NCBI GenBank assembly: GCA_030710605.1
Contig: CP092874.1
Coordinates: forward strand, 39,442,164-39,506,163
Direction of reading: 5' to 3'
DNA length: 64,000 nt
DNA from: Cordylochernes scorpioides
Lineage: Eukaryota; Arthropoda; Arachnida; Pseudoscorpiones; Chernetidae
Part shown: in pieces, positions 32,020 to 42,676 of the stretch
How positions within the stretch are numbered: the first letter of the stretch is position 1
Layout: every line of letters starts with the position of its first letter
Position numbers and translations under genes: made by a program
Notes under the pieces: generated by a model
Told to the model about the DNA's origin: nothing
The model's input: only the letters and a program-made list of their open reading frames with translations
Databases searched by the model: none

Positions 32020-32871
32020 TCTATATATATAAAATTGAATGTCTGTCTGTACTCTATAGATTCAAAAACTATACATCCAATCGCCGTGAAGTTTTGGGAT
32101 ATTATTTGGTATATCCCCGGGAAGGTTTTTGAAAAATAATATCTTGAATATCCTTAGAGGTATTTGCAGATCTGTAGATTTAACTCGCTAGCAGCGCCCC
32201 CATTGTGACGATGTTAACAAGTTTTTATCTAAAAGTTTTATTTTCACTAAGTTTGTTATCTTAAAGATTATCTATCAAAAGTATGATTTTCTACCTATTA
32301 ATTGCGTCAAGTCAAAGTTAGTTTTATCATTTATCTACAACATATATATTGGGAGAATAGATAAAATGATGATTTTGTAATGTAGAAAATTAGAAAAGAC
32401 AAAATTCAGGATGACACGGCAATTTATTTGAGACAAGAATATTGATAATTAATATTGATTTAATTCAACTTATCGAGTATTTTTTAAGGGACCGGAGAAA
32501 AAATGTTCACTTTATCGAGAGATTCAAATTTACGAGTTTCAAATTATCAAAATATATATATTATTTTTTACATATGTTATATTCAAATGGCATTTATGTA
32601 GGGATAATTTTATTGTTAATTTTTAATTTGATGTATTGTATACATTTTATCATTAATTATTTATTATTCAGGTATTAAAACTGCCTTTTTGTTCAAAGAC
32701 AGCAACGTTTAAACGGGTACAACTAGGTGGAGCAGATAATCAAACATAAAGTTATCTTGCCAAGTATCGATTCAGTAGGGATTGGATGTTTTCTAAAATT
32801 GTTTTAACTAATGTTCGTTAGGTAAACTTTCACTAGGGTAAAACCCGGGCGAAGCAGGGTACATCCGTTAG
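32020..32871 (+). mobile_element. Helitron array member 1
   Basis: Starts TCTATATATATAAAATTG and ends after a hairpin (CCCGGGCGAAGCAGGG) in TTAG, a one-base departure from CTAG. Followed directly by the next member. Confidence 0.78.
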
Positions 32872-32875
32872 TCTA

Positions 32876-33531
32876 TCTATATATATAAAATTAAATGTCT
32901 GTCTGTCTGTACTCTATAGGTTCAAAAACCATACATCCAATCGCCGTGAAATTTTGGGATATTATTAGGTATATCACCGGGAAGGTTTTTGAAAAATAAT
33001 TTCATGAATATCTTGAATATCCTTAGAGTTATTTGCAGATTTGTAGATTTAACTCGCAAGCAGCGCCCCCATTGTGACGATGTTAACAAGTTTTCTTATC
33101 ACTAAGTTTGTTATCTTAAATATTATTTATCAAAAGTAAGATTATCTCAGGATGACACAGCAATTTATTTGACACAAGAATAATGATACAATTCCAAGGC
33201 GTAAGATACTATTCCTTTAACTTCCAATTACCGAGGGAACCAATTAATATTGATTTTATTCAACTTATCGAGTATTTTTCAAGGGACCGGGAAAAATGTT
33301 CACTAGATAAAACTATGATTTTCTAATGTAGAAAATTAGGAAAGACAAAATTCAGGATGACACGGCACACAGGGACCGGGAAAAAATGTTCACTTTATCG
33401 AGAGATTCAAATTTACGAGTTTCAAATTATCTTTTTTTTTTTTGAGTTTTTAGAGAATTGTTTTAACAAATGTTCGCTAGACAAACCTTTACTCGGGTAA
33501 AACCTCGGGCGAAGCCGGGTACATCCGCTAG
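32876..33531 (+). mobile_element. Helitron array member 2
   Basis: Starts TCTATATATATAAAATTAAA. Ends with the hairpin CGGGCGAAGCCGGG and CCGCTAG at 33531. Confidence 0.82.
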
Positions 33532-34200
33532 TATATATATAAAATTGAATGTCTGTCTGTACTCTATAGATTCAAAAACCATACATCCAATCGCCGTGAA
33601 ATTTTGGGATATTATTAGGTATATCCCCGGGAAGGTTTTTAAAAAATAATTTCTTGAATATCCTTAGAGTCATTTGCAGATTTGTAGATTTAACTCGTAA
33701 GCAGCGCCACCATTGCGACGATGATAACAAGTTTTTTTTATCTATGAGTTTTATTATCACCTAGTTTATTATCTTAAAGATTATTTATCAAAATTAAGAT
33801 TATCTCAGGATGACAAGGCAATTTATTTGAGACAAGAATAATGATACAATTCCAAGGCGAAGATACTATTCCTTTAACTTCCAATTACCGAGGGAACCAA
33901 TTAATATTGATTTTATTCAACTTATCGAGTATTTTTCAAGGGACCGGGAAAAAATGTTCACTAGATAAAACGATGATTTTGTAATGTAGAAAATTTGGAA
34001 AGACAAAATTCAGGATGACACGGCACACAGGGACCGGGAAAAAATGTCCACTTTATCGAGAGATTCAAATTTACGAGTTTCAAATTATCAAAATATATCT
34101 TTTTTTAAAATAAGTTTATAGAGAATTGTTTTAAACAAATGTTCGTTAGACAAACCTTTACTCGGGTAAAACCCCGGGCGAAGCCAGGTACATCCGCTAG
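33532..34200 (+). mobile_element. Helitron array member 3
   Basis: Begins TATATATATAAAATTGAATG immediately after the CTAG of member 2 and ends in CTAG at 34197-34200. Confidence 0.82.
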
Positions 34201-34678
34201 TATATATATAAATGAATGTATGTGTGTCCTTTATGCCTGACCAAACCACTCATTGGAACGCCATGAAACTTTGGGAAGTTATTTAGTATAGTACTGGGAA
34301 GGTTTCAAGCAAATAAAATTTTTGAAATAACTTTTCGCCTAAAAATAATCAAGATAAATATTCTAATTTATCTGTTATAATTCAACAATCTGCTCTAAAT
34401 ATTATCATGATGATATGATGATTTTGTAATGTAGAAAATTAGGAAAGGAAAAATTCAGGATGACACGGCAATTTATTTGAGACATGAATAATGATACAAT
34501 TCCAAGGCAAGATACTATTCCTTTAACTTCCAATTACCGAGGGAACCAATTTATATTGATTTTATTCAACTTATCGAGTATTTTTAAAGGGACCGGGAAA
34601 ATGTTCAATTTATCGAGAGATTCGTTAGACAAACCTTTACTCGGGTAAAACCCGGGCAAAGCCGGGTACGTCCGCTAG
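34201..34678 (+). mobile_element. Helitron array member 4
   Basis: Begins TATATATATAAATGAATG directly after CTAG of member 3, belongs to the 5' family of 23934, and ends CCGCTAG at 34678. All four point the same way. Confidence 0.82.
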
Positions 34679-34810
34679 TGGTTTTATAATAATGAAGATG
34701 AATATTACATTGTTGTTGTTTATTATAGTTTGTTTATATAAATAAATACAGTGTATGTGATGATGATAACACAAATGAATTTTTAAATCCTCATCCTTTC
34801 CTTATTTATA

Positions 34811-35320
34811 TCTATAAAAATGAAATCCAAAATCGATATTTGTTATCGCGTTGCGCAAAATCTACAAAATCAATCATTATGAAATTTCGCATGTAGGTAG
34901 CTGAAGTTATCGTTTAACATATAGGCTATTAAAAAACTTAAAAAGGGTAATGTGTTTCTTTTTTTTTTAAATGTAAAACCAAATGGAGTTAGTTCCAGCC
35001 TTTTACCGCTTGGCGCCGCACTGGTCGCGACGATAAATGAATTTGATTGGTTAATAATTTTACACGTTTAAACGATGAATGTTTGTTTGTTTACACGATG
35101 AATGTTTTTAACAGGTAAGATGATCCAATCGCCGTGAAACTTTAGAAAGTTATTTACTATACTACTGGGAAGGTTTCTGGTTTGAATTTGTTTTGAAATA
35201 AATATTCATTGCAATTTTATTTGCAAATTTCTACTTATACTCGCAAGCAGCGCCTCTCGCGGTTTCTGGTGAAATTACATTTATAAATTGTAAAAATGCT
35301 AAAACATGTTCCAAGTTTAA
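34811..35320 (+). mobile_element. Helitron-like repeat, third 5' type
   Basis: Same family as 31324 (TCTATAAAAATGAAATCCAA start). Interrupted on its right by the tRNA-bearing Helitron; the uninterrupted form around 31811-31850 shows the unfilled site. Confidence 0.6.
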
Positions 35321-35667
35321 TCTACTTATATAATTGCCTTATTCTGTCTGTGTGAAGTTCACGGAGAGATTTTGGTCAGAATGGATAAAATAAAAAAATG
35401 TCAAGGGATGGGAATCGAACCCACGACCTTCCGCTTACCGGGCAGATGCCATGACCACTAGGCTACCCTGGACATATTTTTCCGTTCATAAAGTTAATAT
35501 ATGAATTAAAACATTTTAAAAACACACAGTTTGGAACGGGACGTTTCACAAGAGTGACATCCATGGCGCCAATTAATAATTGTAACGAATAGTATTTGAA
35601 TTAAAACGTTTTTAAAATATATACGCACTCGGGTAAAACCCGCGCGTTGCCCGGGCCATTCAGCTAG
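35321..35667 (+). mobile_element. 347-bp Helitron carrying a tRNA-like gene
   Basis: Starts A|TCTACTTATATAATTGCC, ends GCCATTCAGCTAG|T after a GC-rich palindrome (CCCGCGCGTTGCCCGGGC). A related uninterrupted site is at about 31820-31845. A tRNA-like gene lies inside on the opposite strand. Confidence 0.82.
35400..35472 (-). tRNA. tRNA-like gene, anticodon GGT (Thr-type), probably non-canonical
   Basis: 73 nt fold into a full cloverleaf: acceptor TCCAGGG/CCCTTGA with one mismatch, D stem GCC/GGC, anticodon stem TCTGC/GCGGA, T stem GTGGG/CCCAT with loop TTCGATT. The loop CCGGTAA gives anticodon GGT, but position 33 is C instead of the universal T, and GGT is not the usual eukaryotic Thr anticodon. 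A T-run (TTTTTTT) follows as a Pol III terminator. It may be a SINE-like tRNA relic rather than a working tRNA. Confidence 0.6.
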
Positions 35668-36089
35668 TAAATCTAATATTTAATTTGAGGATTTAGTAAT
35701 ATAATATTCCAATGACGTAAAAAAAATTGACATTTCAATATTAATATATATTTTAAAATATATCTTATTTAAATTTAATAATGGTTTTCAAAAATATTAT
35801 GTGTTTCCAGAATATATATAAACGCATATAACAATATTTATATACGTTCATAAATCTATATATAGTGGATTGGATGTTTTATAGAATTGTTTAAACAAAT
35901 GTTCGTTAGGCAAATTTTACTCAGATAAAAATTTAATAATTGACTTATTTATATTTTTTAAAATAGCCTATCGTCTTCCCCGTATTTTTACCTATGTATG
36001 GAAATTTTGGTTTGAATTAGTGAACTACTGCGAATTTGTATACCGGACATACAAACAAACAAACATACAAATATTGATTTATATATATA
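35668..36089. other. AT-rich sequence with Helitron 5' fragment
   Basis: About 35930-36089 is a minus-strand fragment of the 22619 family (GCCTATCGTCTTCCCCGTAT, CCGGACATACAAAC). The rest is AT-rich and non-coding. Confidence 0.6.
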
Positions 36090-36435
36090 CTAGACGGGTG
36101 ACCCGGGCTTCGCCTCGGGATTGACCCGCGTGCATATCTACCCGAGTGATATATATTTAGTTAAGATTTTTTTATAATTGTTTGTTATTAGCATTATCTA
36201 TTTGTTTGCATCAGCATAATTTAATCTAATCTTTGATAGAGGGCGCTGTTCGTGAGCTAGGTAGAATAATTTGAATATATAGTTTTAATAATTGATTTAT
36301 ATATTTTTGAAAATAGCCTATCGTCTTCCCCGTATTTTTTTACCTATGTATGGAAATTTTGGTTTGAATTAGTGAACTACTCCGAATTTGTATATCGGAC
36401 ATACAAACAAACAAACATACAAACATTGATTTTTA
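36090..36435 (-). mobile_element. Helitron, family of 22619
   Basis: Begins at its 3' CTAG (36090-36093), hairpin GGTGACCCGGGCTTCGCC, and the same body as 22619-22966. Its 5' end abuts another 5' end starting at 36436, giving a head-to-head arrangement. Confidence 0.8.
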
Positions 36436-36790
36436 TCTATATTAATAAAATGCAAATTTCATAAGTGTACATCACTAAAAACTTTCGTTACAATGCATCA
36501 ATTTCAACCAAATTTTCAACATTTATGTAAAAAGAGATGGAGCAGGTTTTGCTTAACATCAAAATATTTTTCCATAACATTAACATGCGTAACTTCGCTG
36601 TTATCGATTAAATACCAAAAAATCAACAGAGTTAATTTTATTTATATATAAATACAAAATTAAATTTCAACAGAGTTAATTTTTTTACATACTAGCTAAT
36701 AATCTCAATCTAAAAAAATATTCAAAACAAGCAATTTTAAGATAACACCATATGTAAAACAGTCGGCCAAGAAAACAAATAACGTGTAAT
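36436..36790 (+). mobile_element. Helitron-like 5' end, fourth type
   Basis: TCTATATTAATAAAATGCAA start after A, a form common in Helitron-type repeats. Downstream is AT-rich with two copies of CAACAGAGTTAATTTT. No clear 3' end. Confidence 0.5.
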
Positions 36791-36825
36791 ATATATATAA
36801 TATAATATATATAATAAAATCTTAA

Positions 36826-37247
36826 ATATTATTTATCAAAAGTAAGATTATCTCAGGATGACACGGCAATTTATTTGAGACAAGAATAATGATACAATTC
36901 CAAGGCGAAGATACTATTCCTTTAACTTCCAATTACCGAGGGAACCAATTAATATTGATTTTATTCAACTTATCGAGTATTTTTCAAGGGACCGGAAAAA
37001 AATGTTCGCTAGATAAAACGATGATTTTGTAATGTAGAAAATTAGGAAAGACAAAATTCAGGATGACACGGCACACAGGGACCGGGAAAAATGTTCACTT
37101 TATCGAGAGATTCAAATTTACAAGTTTCAAATTATCAAAATATATCTTCTTTTTTAAATAAGTTTATAGAGAATTGTTTTAACAAATGTTCGTTAGACAA
37201 ACCTTTACTCGGGTAAAAACCCGGGCGAAGCCGGGCACATCCGCTAG
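36826..37247 (+). mobile_element. Helitron 3' portion
   Basis: Left-truncated. Carries the shared GGGACCGG(G)AAAAA-ATGTTC block twice and ends in hairpin CCCGGGCGAAGCCGGG and CCGCTAG at 37247. Confidence 0.78.
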
Positions 37248-37261
37248 TATATATATATATA

Positions 37262-37790
37262 GATGTACTATTGTTGCAAATGTGCCGACGAATGGATGAA
37301 CTGGCAGTCGTGTACGTCAGGCGAGTGTTGATATTCTTCCCACACGCGCACAACAAGAAGCAGAGGCAGGGCTAGATGTTAGCACAGAGAGGGATCGGGG
37401 ACAGCCCACGGGACAGAGGTAGAGGCCATGACACAAACTTGGATTCTTATCTCTGAGACATGGAGGGAGAGACTGTGTGAGACAGAAGCTGTGTGTCGAT
37501 CGCCACACCCTAGAACATCTGCTGCTGACCCCTTGCCAAAACCTGTCCTTTTTACCGGGGTCGTCTATAAAGAGTTCCTGGGGGCCCCACATGGGCTGGG
37601 CGTTGGCCTTTTTCCTCCCCTCTGTCCCTGCCACCAGCTGACCGAACACTCTTTGGATCTTTATTTTGACGTCAACATTTTTAGTATTACATACAAATAG
37701 GGGTTTACAGGTGTTATCAATAAAGATATAGCATATATACAAAATATGGGGTGGCAGCAAACAGAAACGGTGTACATTCCAAAAGAAGGG
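37262..37790. other. GC-rich island of unknown origin
   Basis: In sharp contrast to its surroundings this stretch is GC-rich and holds open frames on both strands (minus 37317-37760, 147 codons; plus 37428-37700, 90 codons). Neither shows a motif I recognise. It is conserved at 59077-59605 in block B with few changes, and the minus frame is shorter there. It may be a fragment of a mobile element or captured gene. Confidence 0.5.
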
Positions 37791-38052
37791 CAGGATATTT
37801 TAAGGTATCGGCTTTAACTAATTGGAAGATATGTGACATATATTAAAAGTGTCATACAGTTTAAAATCTACTATAGAATGTGCCTCCGGTGATGAAGGTT
37901 TGTTTGGGGGAAATAAAATAACATGAATGATGACCTAACAAACCTATTATAAAATCAAAAGAAATAATTTGGGCACAAATTAGTTAAAATTATTAATATA
38001 TACAGTTATCAGCGTCATGCATTCTTTCTTAATTCTGTCACCGTTTGCTTTT

Positions 38053-38115
38053 GGTTCAGTGGTAGAATGCTCGCCTGCCACGCGGGCGCCCCGGGTTCGA
38101 TTCCCGGCCGATGCA
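38053..38115 (+). pseudogene. tRNA-Gly(GCC) lacking 5' acceptor strand
   Basis: From GGTTCAGTGG onward it matches tRNA-Gly(GCC), with loop CTGCCAC, B box GGTTCGATTCC and 3' CCGATGCA. The 5' acceptor half and its upstream flank are deleted relative to 38847. T-run follows. Confidence 0.85.
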
Positions 38116-38558
38116 TTTTTTTACAATTTTTAAAACTCATTTATATTATTAAAATATATGTACTTTTCCTGTCTATGTACAGATTTATGGTCTATGTACA
38201 CAAGTATACAAGTATGTATACAAGTTATTTGCAAATTGCGTGGCAAATTTGCCCTTTCGCTCGCAAGCAGCGCCTCTAGCGGTGAAGATGAGAGGTAATA
38301 TCAGCTGACCTAATGGACATGTAAAACGTGTTTTAACAGGACATAGAGAAAAATCTGAAAAATATATTTTTCGGATTTTAAGCAAGAAAAATAAATTGAC
38401 AGGTTTTGGAAAAAGTAGTTGTTTTTTTATTCAGAAAATCATGATGACAATATTGTGCTGTATCATATTTAATACAGTTACCAGCGTCATGCACAATTCT
38501 GTCACGTTAAGTCACGTGTCAAGTTACGGTAAGTAAAAATTTTAAAATTAAAAAAAGA

Positions 38559-38631
38559 TGCCGAAACCCGGGATCACACCAGGGACCTTTAGATATTCAG
38601 TCTAACGCTCTCCTAACTGAGCTATTCCGGC
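38559..38631 (-). tRNA. tRNA-Phe(GAA)-like gene, mutated T loop
   Basis: 73 nt matching eukaryotic tRNA-Phe: GCCGGAATAGCTCAGTTAGG start, anticodon GAA in ACTGAATA, 3' GGGTTTCGGCA. The T loop reads GTGTGA where TTCGA is expected, which damages the B box. The block B copy (60375) has further A-box changes. Probably a pseudogene. Confidence 0.75.
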
Positions 38632-38846
38632 TTATGTTAGTTATTTCTATAGACGCTTCTATCTTTATAATTATGTTTATTTTCAAAAAGTCAATTCACA
38701 CCTCTTCGCCGGAGACCATGGGAATACTGACTAATTCATTATGTGCTAACATAATTATAAATACAAGTAACCAGAGTCATCAACAATTCTGTCATCGTTT
38801 GCTTTTGTGAATGGAATAAATACCCAAATAGGGCCATTTCTTATAA

Positions 38847-38917
38847 GCATCGGTGGTTCAGTGGTAGAATGCTCGCCTGCAACGCGGGCGGCCTGAGTTC
38901 GATTCCCGGCCGATGCA
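38847..38917 (+). tRNA. tRNA-Gly body with GCA (Cys) anticodon
   Basis: 71 nt, the length of tRNA-Gly(GCC), with acceptor GCATCGG/CCGATGC, A73 and a downstream T-run. The anticodon loop is CTGCAAC, giving GCA. Block B has CTGCCAC (GCC, Gly) at the same place. The T stem has one mismatch. The Gly body with a Cys anticodon may be mischarged or inert. Confidence 0.75.
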
Positions 38918-38957
38918 TTTTTTTCTTTTTTACAATTTTTAAAACTCATTTATATTA

Positions 38958-39336
38958 TTATTCCTATATCCTATGTGTGTGTGCGTGTGTGTGTGTCTGT
39001 CTGTCCTTTATGCCTGACCAAACCACTCATTGGAACGCCATGAAACTTTGGGAAGTTATTTAGTATAGTACTGGGAAGGTTTCTAGCAAATAAAATTTTT
39101 GAAATAACCTTTCGCCTAGAAATAATCAAGATAAATATTCTAATTTATCTGTTATAATTCAACAATCTGCTCTAAATATTATCATGATGATACGATGATT
39201 TTGTAATGTAGAAAATTAGGAAAGACAAAATTCAGGATGACACGGCAATTTATTTGAGACAAGAATAATGATTCAATTCCAAGGCAAGATACTATTCCTT
39301 TAACTTCCAAATATATACCGAGGGAACAAATTAATA
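38958..39336 (+). mobile_element. Helitron, 3' part missing
   Basis: GT-rich 5' end and the body of the 23934 family; cut where the next Helitron (39337) begins. Confidence 0.72.
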
Positions 39337-40224
39337 TCTATATATATAAAAATGAATGTATGTGTGTGTGTGTGTCTGTCCTTTATGCCTGACCAAACCA
39401 CTCATTGGAACGCCATGAAACTTTGGGAAGTTATTTAGTATAGTAGTGGGAAGGTTTCTAGCAAATAAAATTTTTAAAATAACTTTTCGCCTAGAAATAA
39501 TCAAGATACATATTCTAATTTATCTGTTATAATCAACAATCTGCTCTAAATATTATCATGATGATACAATGATTTTGTAATGTAGAAAATTAGGAAAGAC
39601 AAAATTCAGGATGACACGGCAATTTATTTGAGACAAGAATAATGATACAATTCCAAGGCAAGATACTATTCCTTTAACTTCCAATTACCGAGGGAACCAA
39701 TTAATATTGATTTTATTCAACTTATCGAGTATTTTTCAAGGGACCGGGAAAAAATGTTCACTTTATCGAGAGATTCGTTAAACAAACCTTAACTCGGGTA
39801 AAACCCGGGCGAAGCCGGCTACATCCATACAAGAATAATGATACAATTCCAAGGCAAGATACTATTCCTTTAACTTCCAATTACTGAGGGAACAAATTAA
39901 TATTGATTTTATTCAACTTATCGAGTATTTTTCAAGGGACCGGGAAAAAATGTTCACTTTATCGAGAGATTCGTTAAACAAACCTTTACTCGGGTAAAAC
40001 CCGGGCGAAGCCGGGTACATCCATACAAGAATAATGATACAATTCCAAGGCAAGGTACTATTCCTTTAACTTCCAATTACCGAGGGAACCAATTAATATT
40101 GATTTTATTCAACTTATCTAGTATTTTTCAAGGGACCGGGAAAAAAATGTTCACTTTATCGAGAGACTCGTTAGACAAACCTTTACTCAGGTAAAACCCC
40201 GGCGAAGCCCGGTACGTCCGCTAG
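39337..40224 (+). mobile_element. Helitron with three tandem 3' domains
   Basis: TCTATATATATAAAAATG start, CTAG end at 40221-40224. The terminal 196 bp occur three times (starting at 39645, 39841 and 40037), each with a hairpin. Only the last ends in CCGCTAG; the others run on as CATCCATACAAG. Confidence 0.85.
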
Positions 40225-40225
40225 T

Positions 40226-40593
40226 TCCTATATATATAAAAGTCAGCGTATGTATGTATGTATGTTTGTCAACTATACACGTCCACAATACATAACTAAT
40301 CTGACTGATATTTTAACAGTATATAAAGTAGAATCTGGAAAAACTCTTAGTGAAAATTTCAGGTCTCTATCCCGAATATTTGTCGTGTTATTTGAAATTT
40401 GCTCTTTCGCTCGCGCCTCTAGCGGTGAAAATGGGAGGGGTAATACCAGCTGACCTAATGTACATGTAAAGTTTGGAGCGGGACGTTTCACAAGAGTGAC
40501 ATCCACGGCTCCAATGTATAATTGTAACGAATAGTATTTGAAAAAAACATTTAATCAGGTAAAACCCGGGCATTGCTCGGGTCATTCGGCTAG
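40226..40593 (+). mobile_element. Helitron abutting the previous one
   Basis: Starts TCCTATATATATAAAAGTCA one base after the preceding CTAG. Ends in palindrome CCCGGGCATTGCTCGGG and GGCTAG at 40593. Confidence 0.78.
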
Positions 40594-40698
40594 GTATAAA
40601 TACAGTTATCAGTGTCATAATAAATTCTTTCTTAATCAATTCTGTCTCCGATTGCTTTGTGAATGGAATAAATACCCCAATATGGCCATTCCTCATAA

Positions 40699-40770
40699 CC
40701 ATCGGTGGTTTCAGTGGTAGAATGCTTGCCTGTCACGCGGGCGGCCCGGGTTCGATTCCCTGCTGATGCA
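40699..40770 (+). pseudogene. tRNA-Gly body with GTC (Asp) anticodon
   Basis: Same cassette as 38847 but loop CTGTCAC (GTC), first acceptor base C instead of G, and one extra T in the D-arm region in this copy. The block B copy (62304) lacks the extra T. T-run follows. Confidence 0.7.
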
Positions 40771-40817
40771 TTCTTTTTTTTTACAATTATTAAAACTCAT
40801 TTATATATTATACAAGA

Positions 40818-40916
40818 ATGATATCCACGGCGCCAATTTATAATTGTAACGAATAGTATTTGAATAAAAGCATTTGATCGGGTAAAACCCGGGCATAGCC
40901 CGGGTCATTCGGCTTG
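40818..40916 (+). mobile_element. Helitron 3' end fragment
   Basis: Only the last 100 bp, with palindrome CCCGGGCATAGCCCGGG and final CTTG. The block B copy ends in CTAG, so the terminus mutated in A. Confidence 0.7.
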
Positions 40917-41198
40917 TTATAAATATAGGAGAATAAAATAGGACAATAATGATGACTTTTTCTTCAAATAAAAGACACTTCGGCCAGTAAATCTTTTTAT
41001 TGTTTCGACGTTTCGACTATCTTTACAAGAATGACGACGTCTCAATAAGATATAGAATACGATAAAAGAAAATACATAAGTATAAATGATAAAATTTAGA
41101 AAATATGCAAGATAAAATTAGAAATGTCGTAAAAGTAATTTACTCATAGAGTAAAATAAATTTGAGAACCTATTGAATCAAAAAATAAATAAAAGAAA

Positions 41199-41298
41199 NN
41201 NNNNNNNNNNNNNNNNNNNNNNNNNNNNNNNNNNNNNNNNNNNNNNNNNNNNNNNNNNNNNNNNNNNNNNNNNNNNNNNNNNNNNNNNNNNNNNNNNN
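41199..41298. other. 100-N assembly gap
   Basis: Exactly 100 undetermined bases, the conventional size for an unknown-length scaffold gap. Confidence 0.98.
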
Positions 41299-41351
41299 TA
41301 ACAATATATTTTAGATCTAATTGCATATTGGAATTCATTTTATAATTAATA

Positions 41352-41512
41352 CAGTAGAAACCTCCCTTTAGCGGACACCTCTCCACAAAGGACAGTTTTC
41401 ATTTTAAAAATGACCATTTCTACAATTTAGCAACTATCCTATAAGAGGGCACCTCTCCTTAAAGGACACTTTGGCTCTGCAATTAGGTGTCCATCACAGG
41501 GACGTTTTGCTG
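41352..41512. mobile_element. MITE (block B copy of 23573)
   Basis: Same inverted ends, with the right end changed to GTTTTGCTG. Confidence 0.78.
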
Positions 41513-41859
41513 TAGTATATAAGTAATGATATTTTATTTGTATCTCTTAAAATATGGGATAGTATTGTCAATATTACGTTTGAGATATATATTTATGAAA
41601 TTTTAGAGTCATTTTTATCAATCATATAATATATTTATAAACATGTTTTCTCAAAGAAATATTTTCTAAGGAATTATATCGAAAACGAATTTTCTTTGCG
41701 AATTTTTATTTCATATAAGATAAATTATATCATTGAAAAGTATAAGATTAACTGTATATTCAGACCATATCAAATTGATACAAACACTTCAAATCAGGTA
41801 ACTACACCCTTGCAGATCAAACCTGTAGAGAACAGTCATATATTGAATATGAAAGAAAC

Positions 41860-42173
41860 CTTTTTTTGCTTATCCCTAGTACACATGGTACAGACCATAT
41901 TAATAATAATGGTGGGTAGAAGTTAGCGACTGCTTGTTACTGTAAGTGCACCATATGTCTACACATGTAAAAAGCAGTTCGACTTTGCACTTACAAATGT
42001 GTCAGAGCCCTGTTTGATTACTTGAACTCGCTGGTGGGGTTGGACTTTTGCAAGACTCGGGGGCCATTGGAGTATTTTTTTTTTTTCACAGAAAAAAGTG
42101 CCCAACGCTGGAATTAAACCCGGGTCATAGCGGTCGAAAACCAACGGTTTAGACCATGCTTCCACCGACTCCC
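41860..42173 (-). mobile_element. tRNA-derived SINE
   Basis: Counterpart of 24760-25064, same orientation and neighbours. Confidence 0.75.
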
Positions 42174-42398
42174 TTGAATGAAAGCAAATCGAGAATGATT
42201 TATCGAAATGGTGGAAAGGAGGCGTGTTCTGAAAAAAATTGGGAACATGATCAGGCCTTGATACTTAATAGAATTCACAATACTTTTATTAGGCGATATT
42301 TAAACCTTCCAAGCTATACCCCGGGTTATATTCTGAGGGCAGAAACAAGAATGAATTTTCTCAATGTCTTAACGAAGAAATTAACCATAAAATTCTAA
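42174..42398 (+). pseudogene. LINE RT C-terminal remnant
   Basis: Counterpart of 25065-25289 (NRIHNTFIRRYLNLPSYTPGYILRAETRMNFLN). Confidence 0.55.
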
Positions 42399-42676
42399 AT
42401 AAAAGTAGTAAAAATTGAAAAAGAAAACAAGCTATCTTCAATTTGTCAGGCGCAGTTATGAGATATATCAACATCTGCAAACCAAAGTATCGGGTTGATG
42501 AAAAGCCTCAAGGAAATATGTAATAACATCGGCTTCTCGTTGTTTGTTGGATACAGTGATTTCAGTACTTTACAAAGAAACATTCCTCTAGTTATTAGAA
42601 CTGCAATGGACCAGTTTATACAGTTGGATTATACAAAACTCTGTACTTTATTCTCACTATAAGTATTTTATACATC

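Larger units (their letters stand above)
23510..41198 (+). repeat. Block A of the large duplication
   Basis: Collinear with 41299-62803. Offsets are about 18.9 kb around the ankyrin gene and 21.8 kb after 37 kb because of extra sequence in B. Ends exactly at the N gap. Confidence 0.95.

Noticed and set aside
31957-32678. Small hydrophobic-looking frames in AT-rich Helitron sequence (also 50890-51605)
   Set aside because: They are translations of non-coding Helitron bodies; the same DNA occurs elsewhere with stops and shifts.
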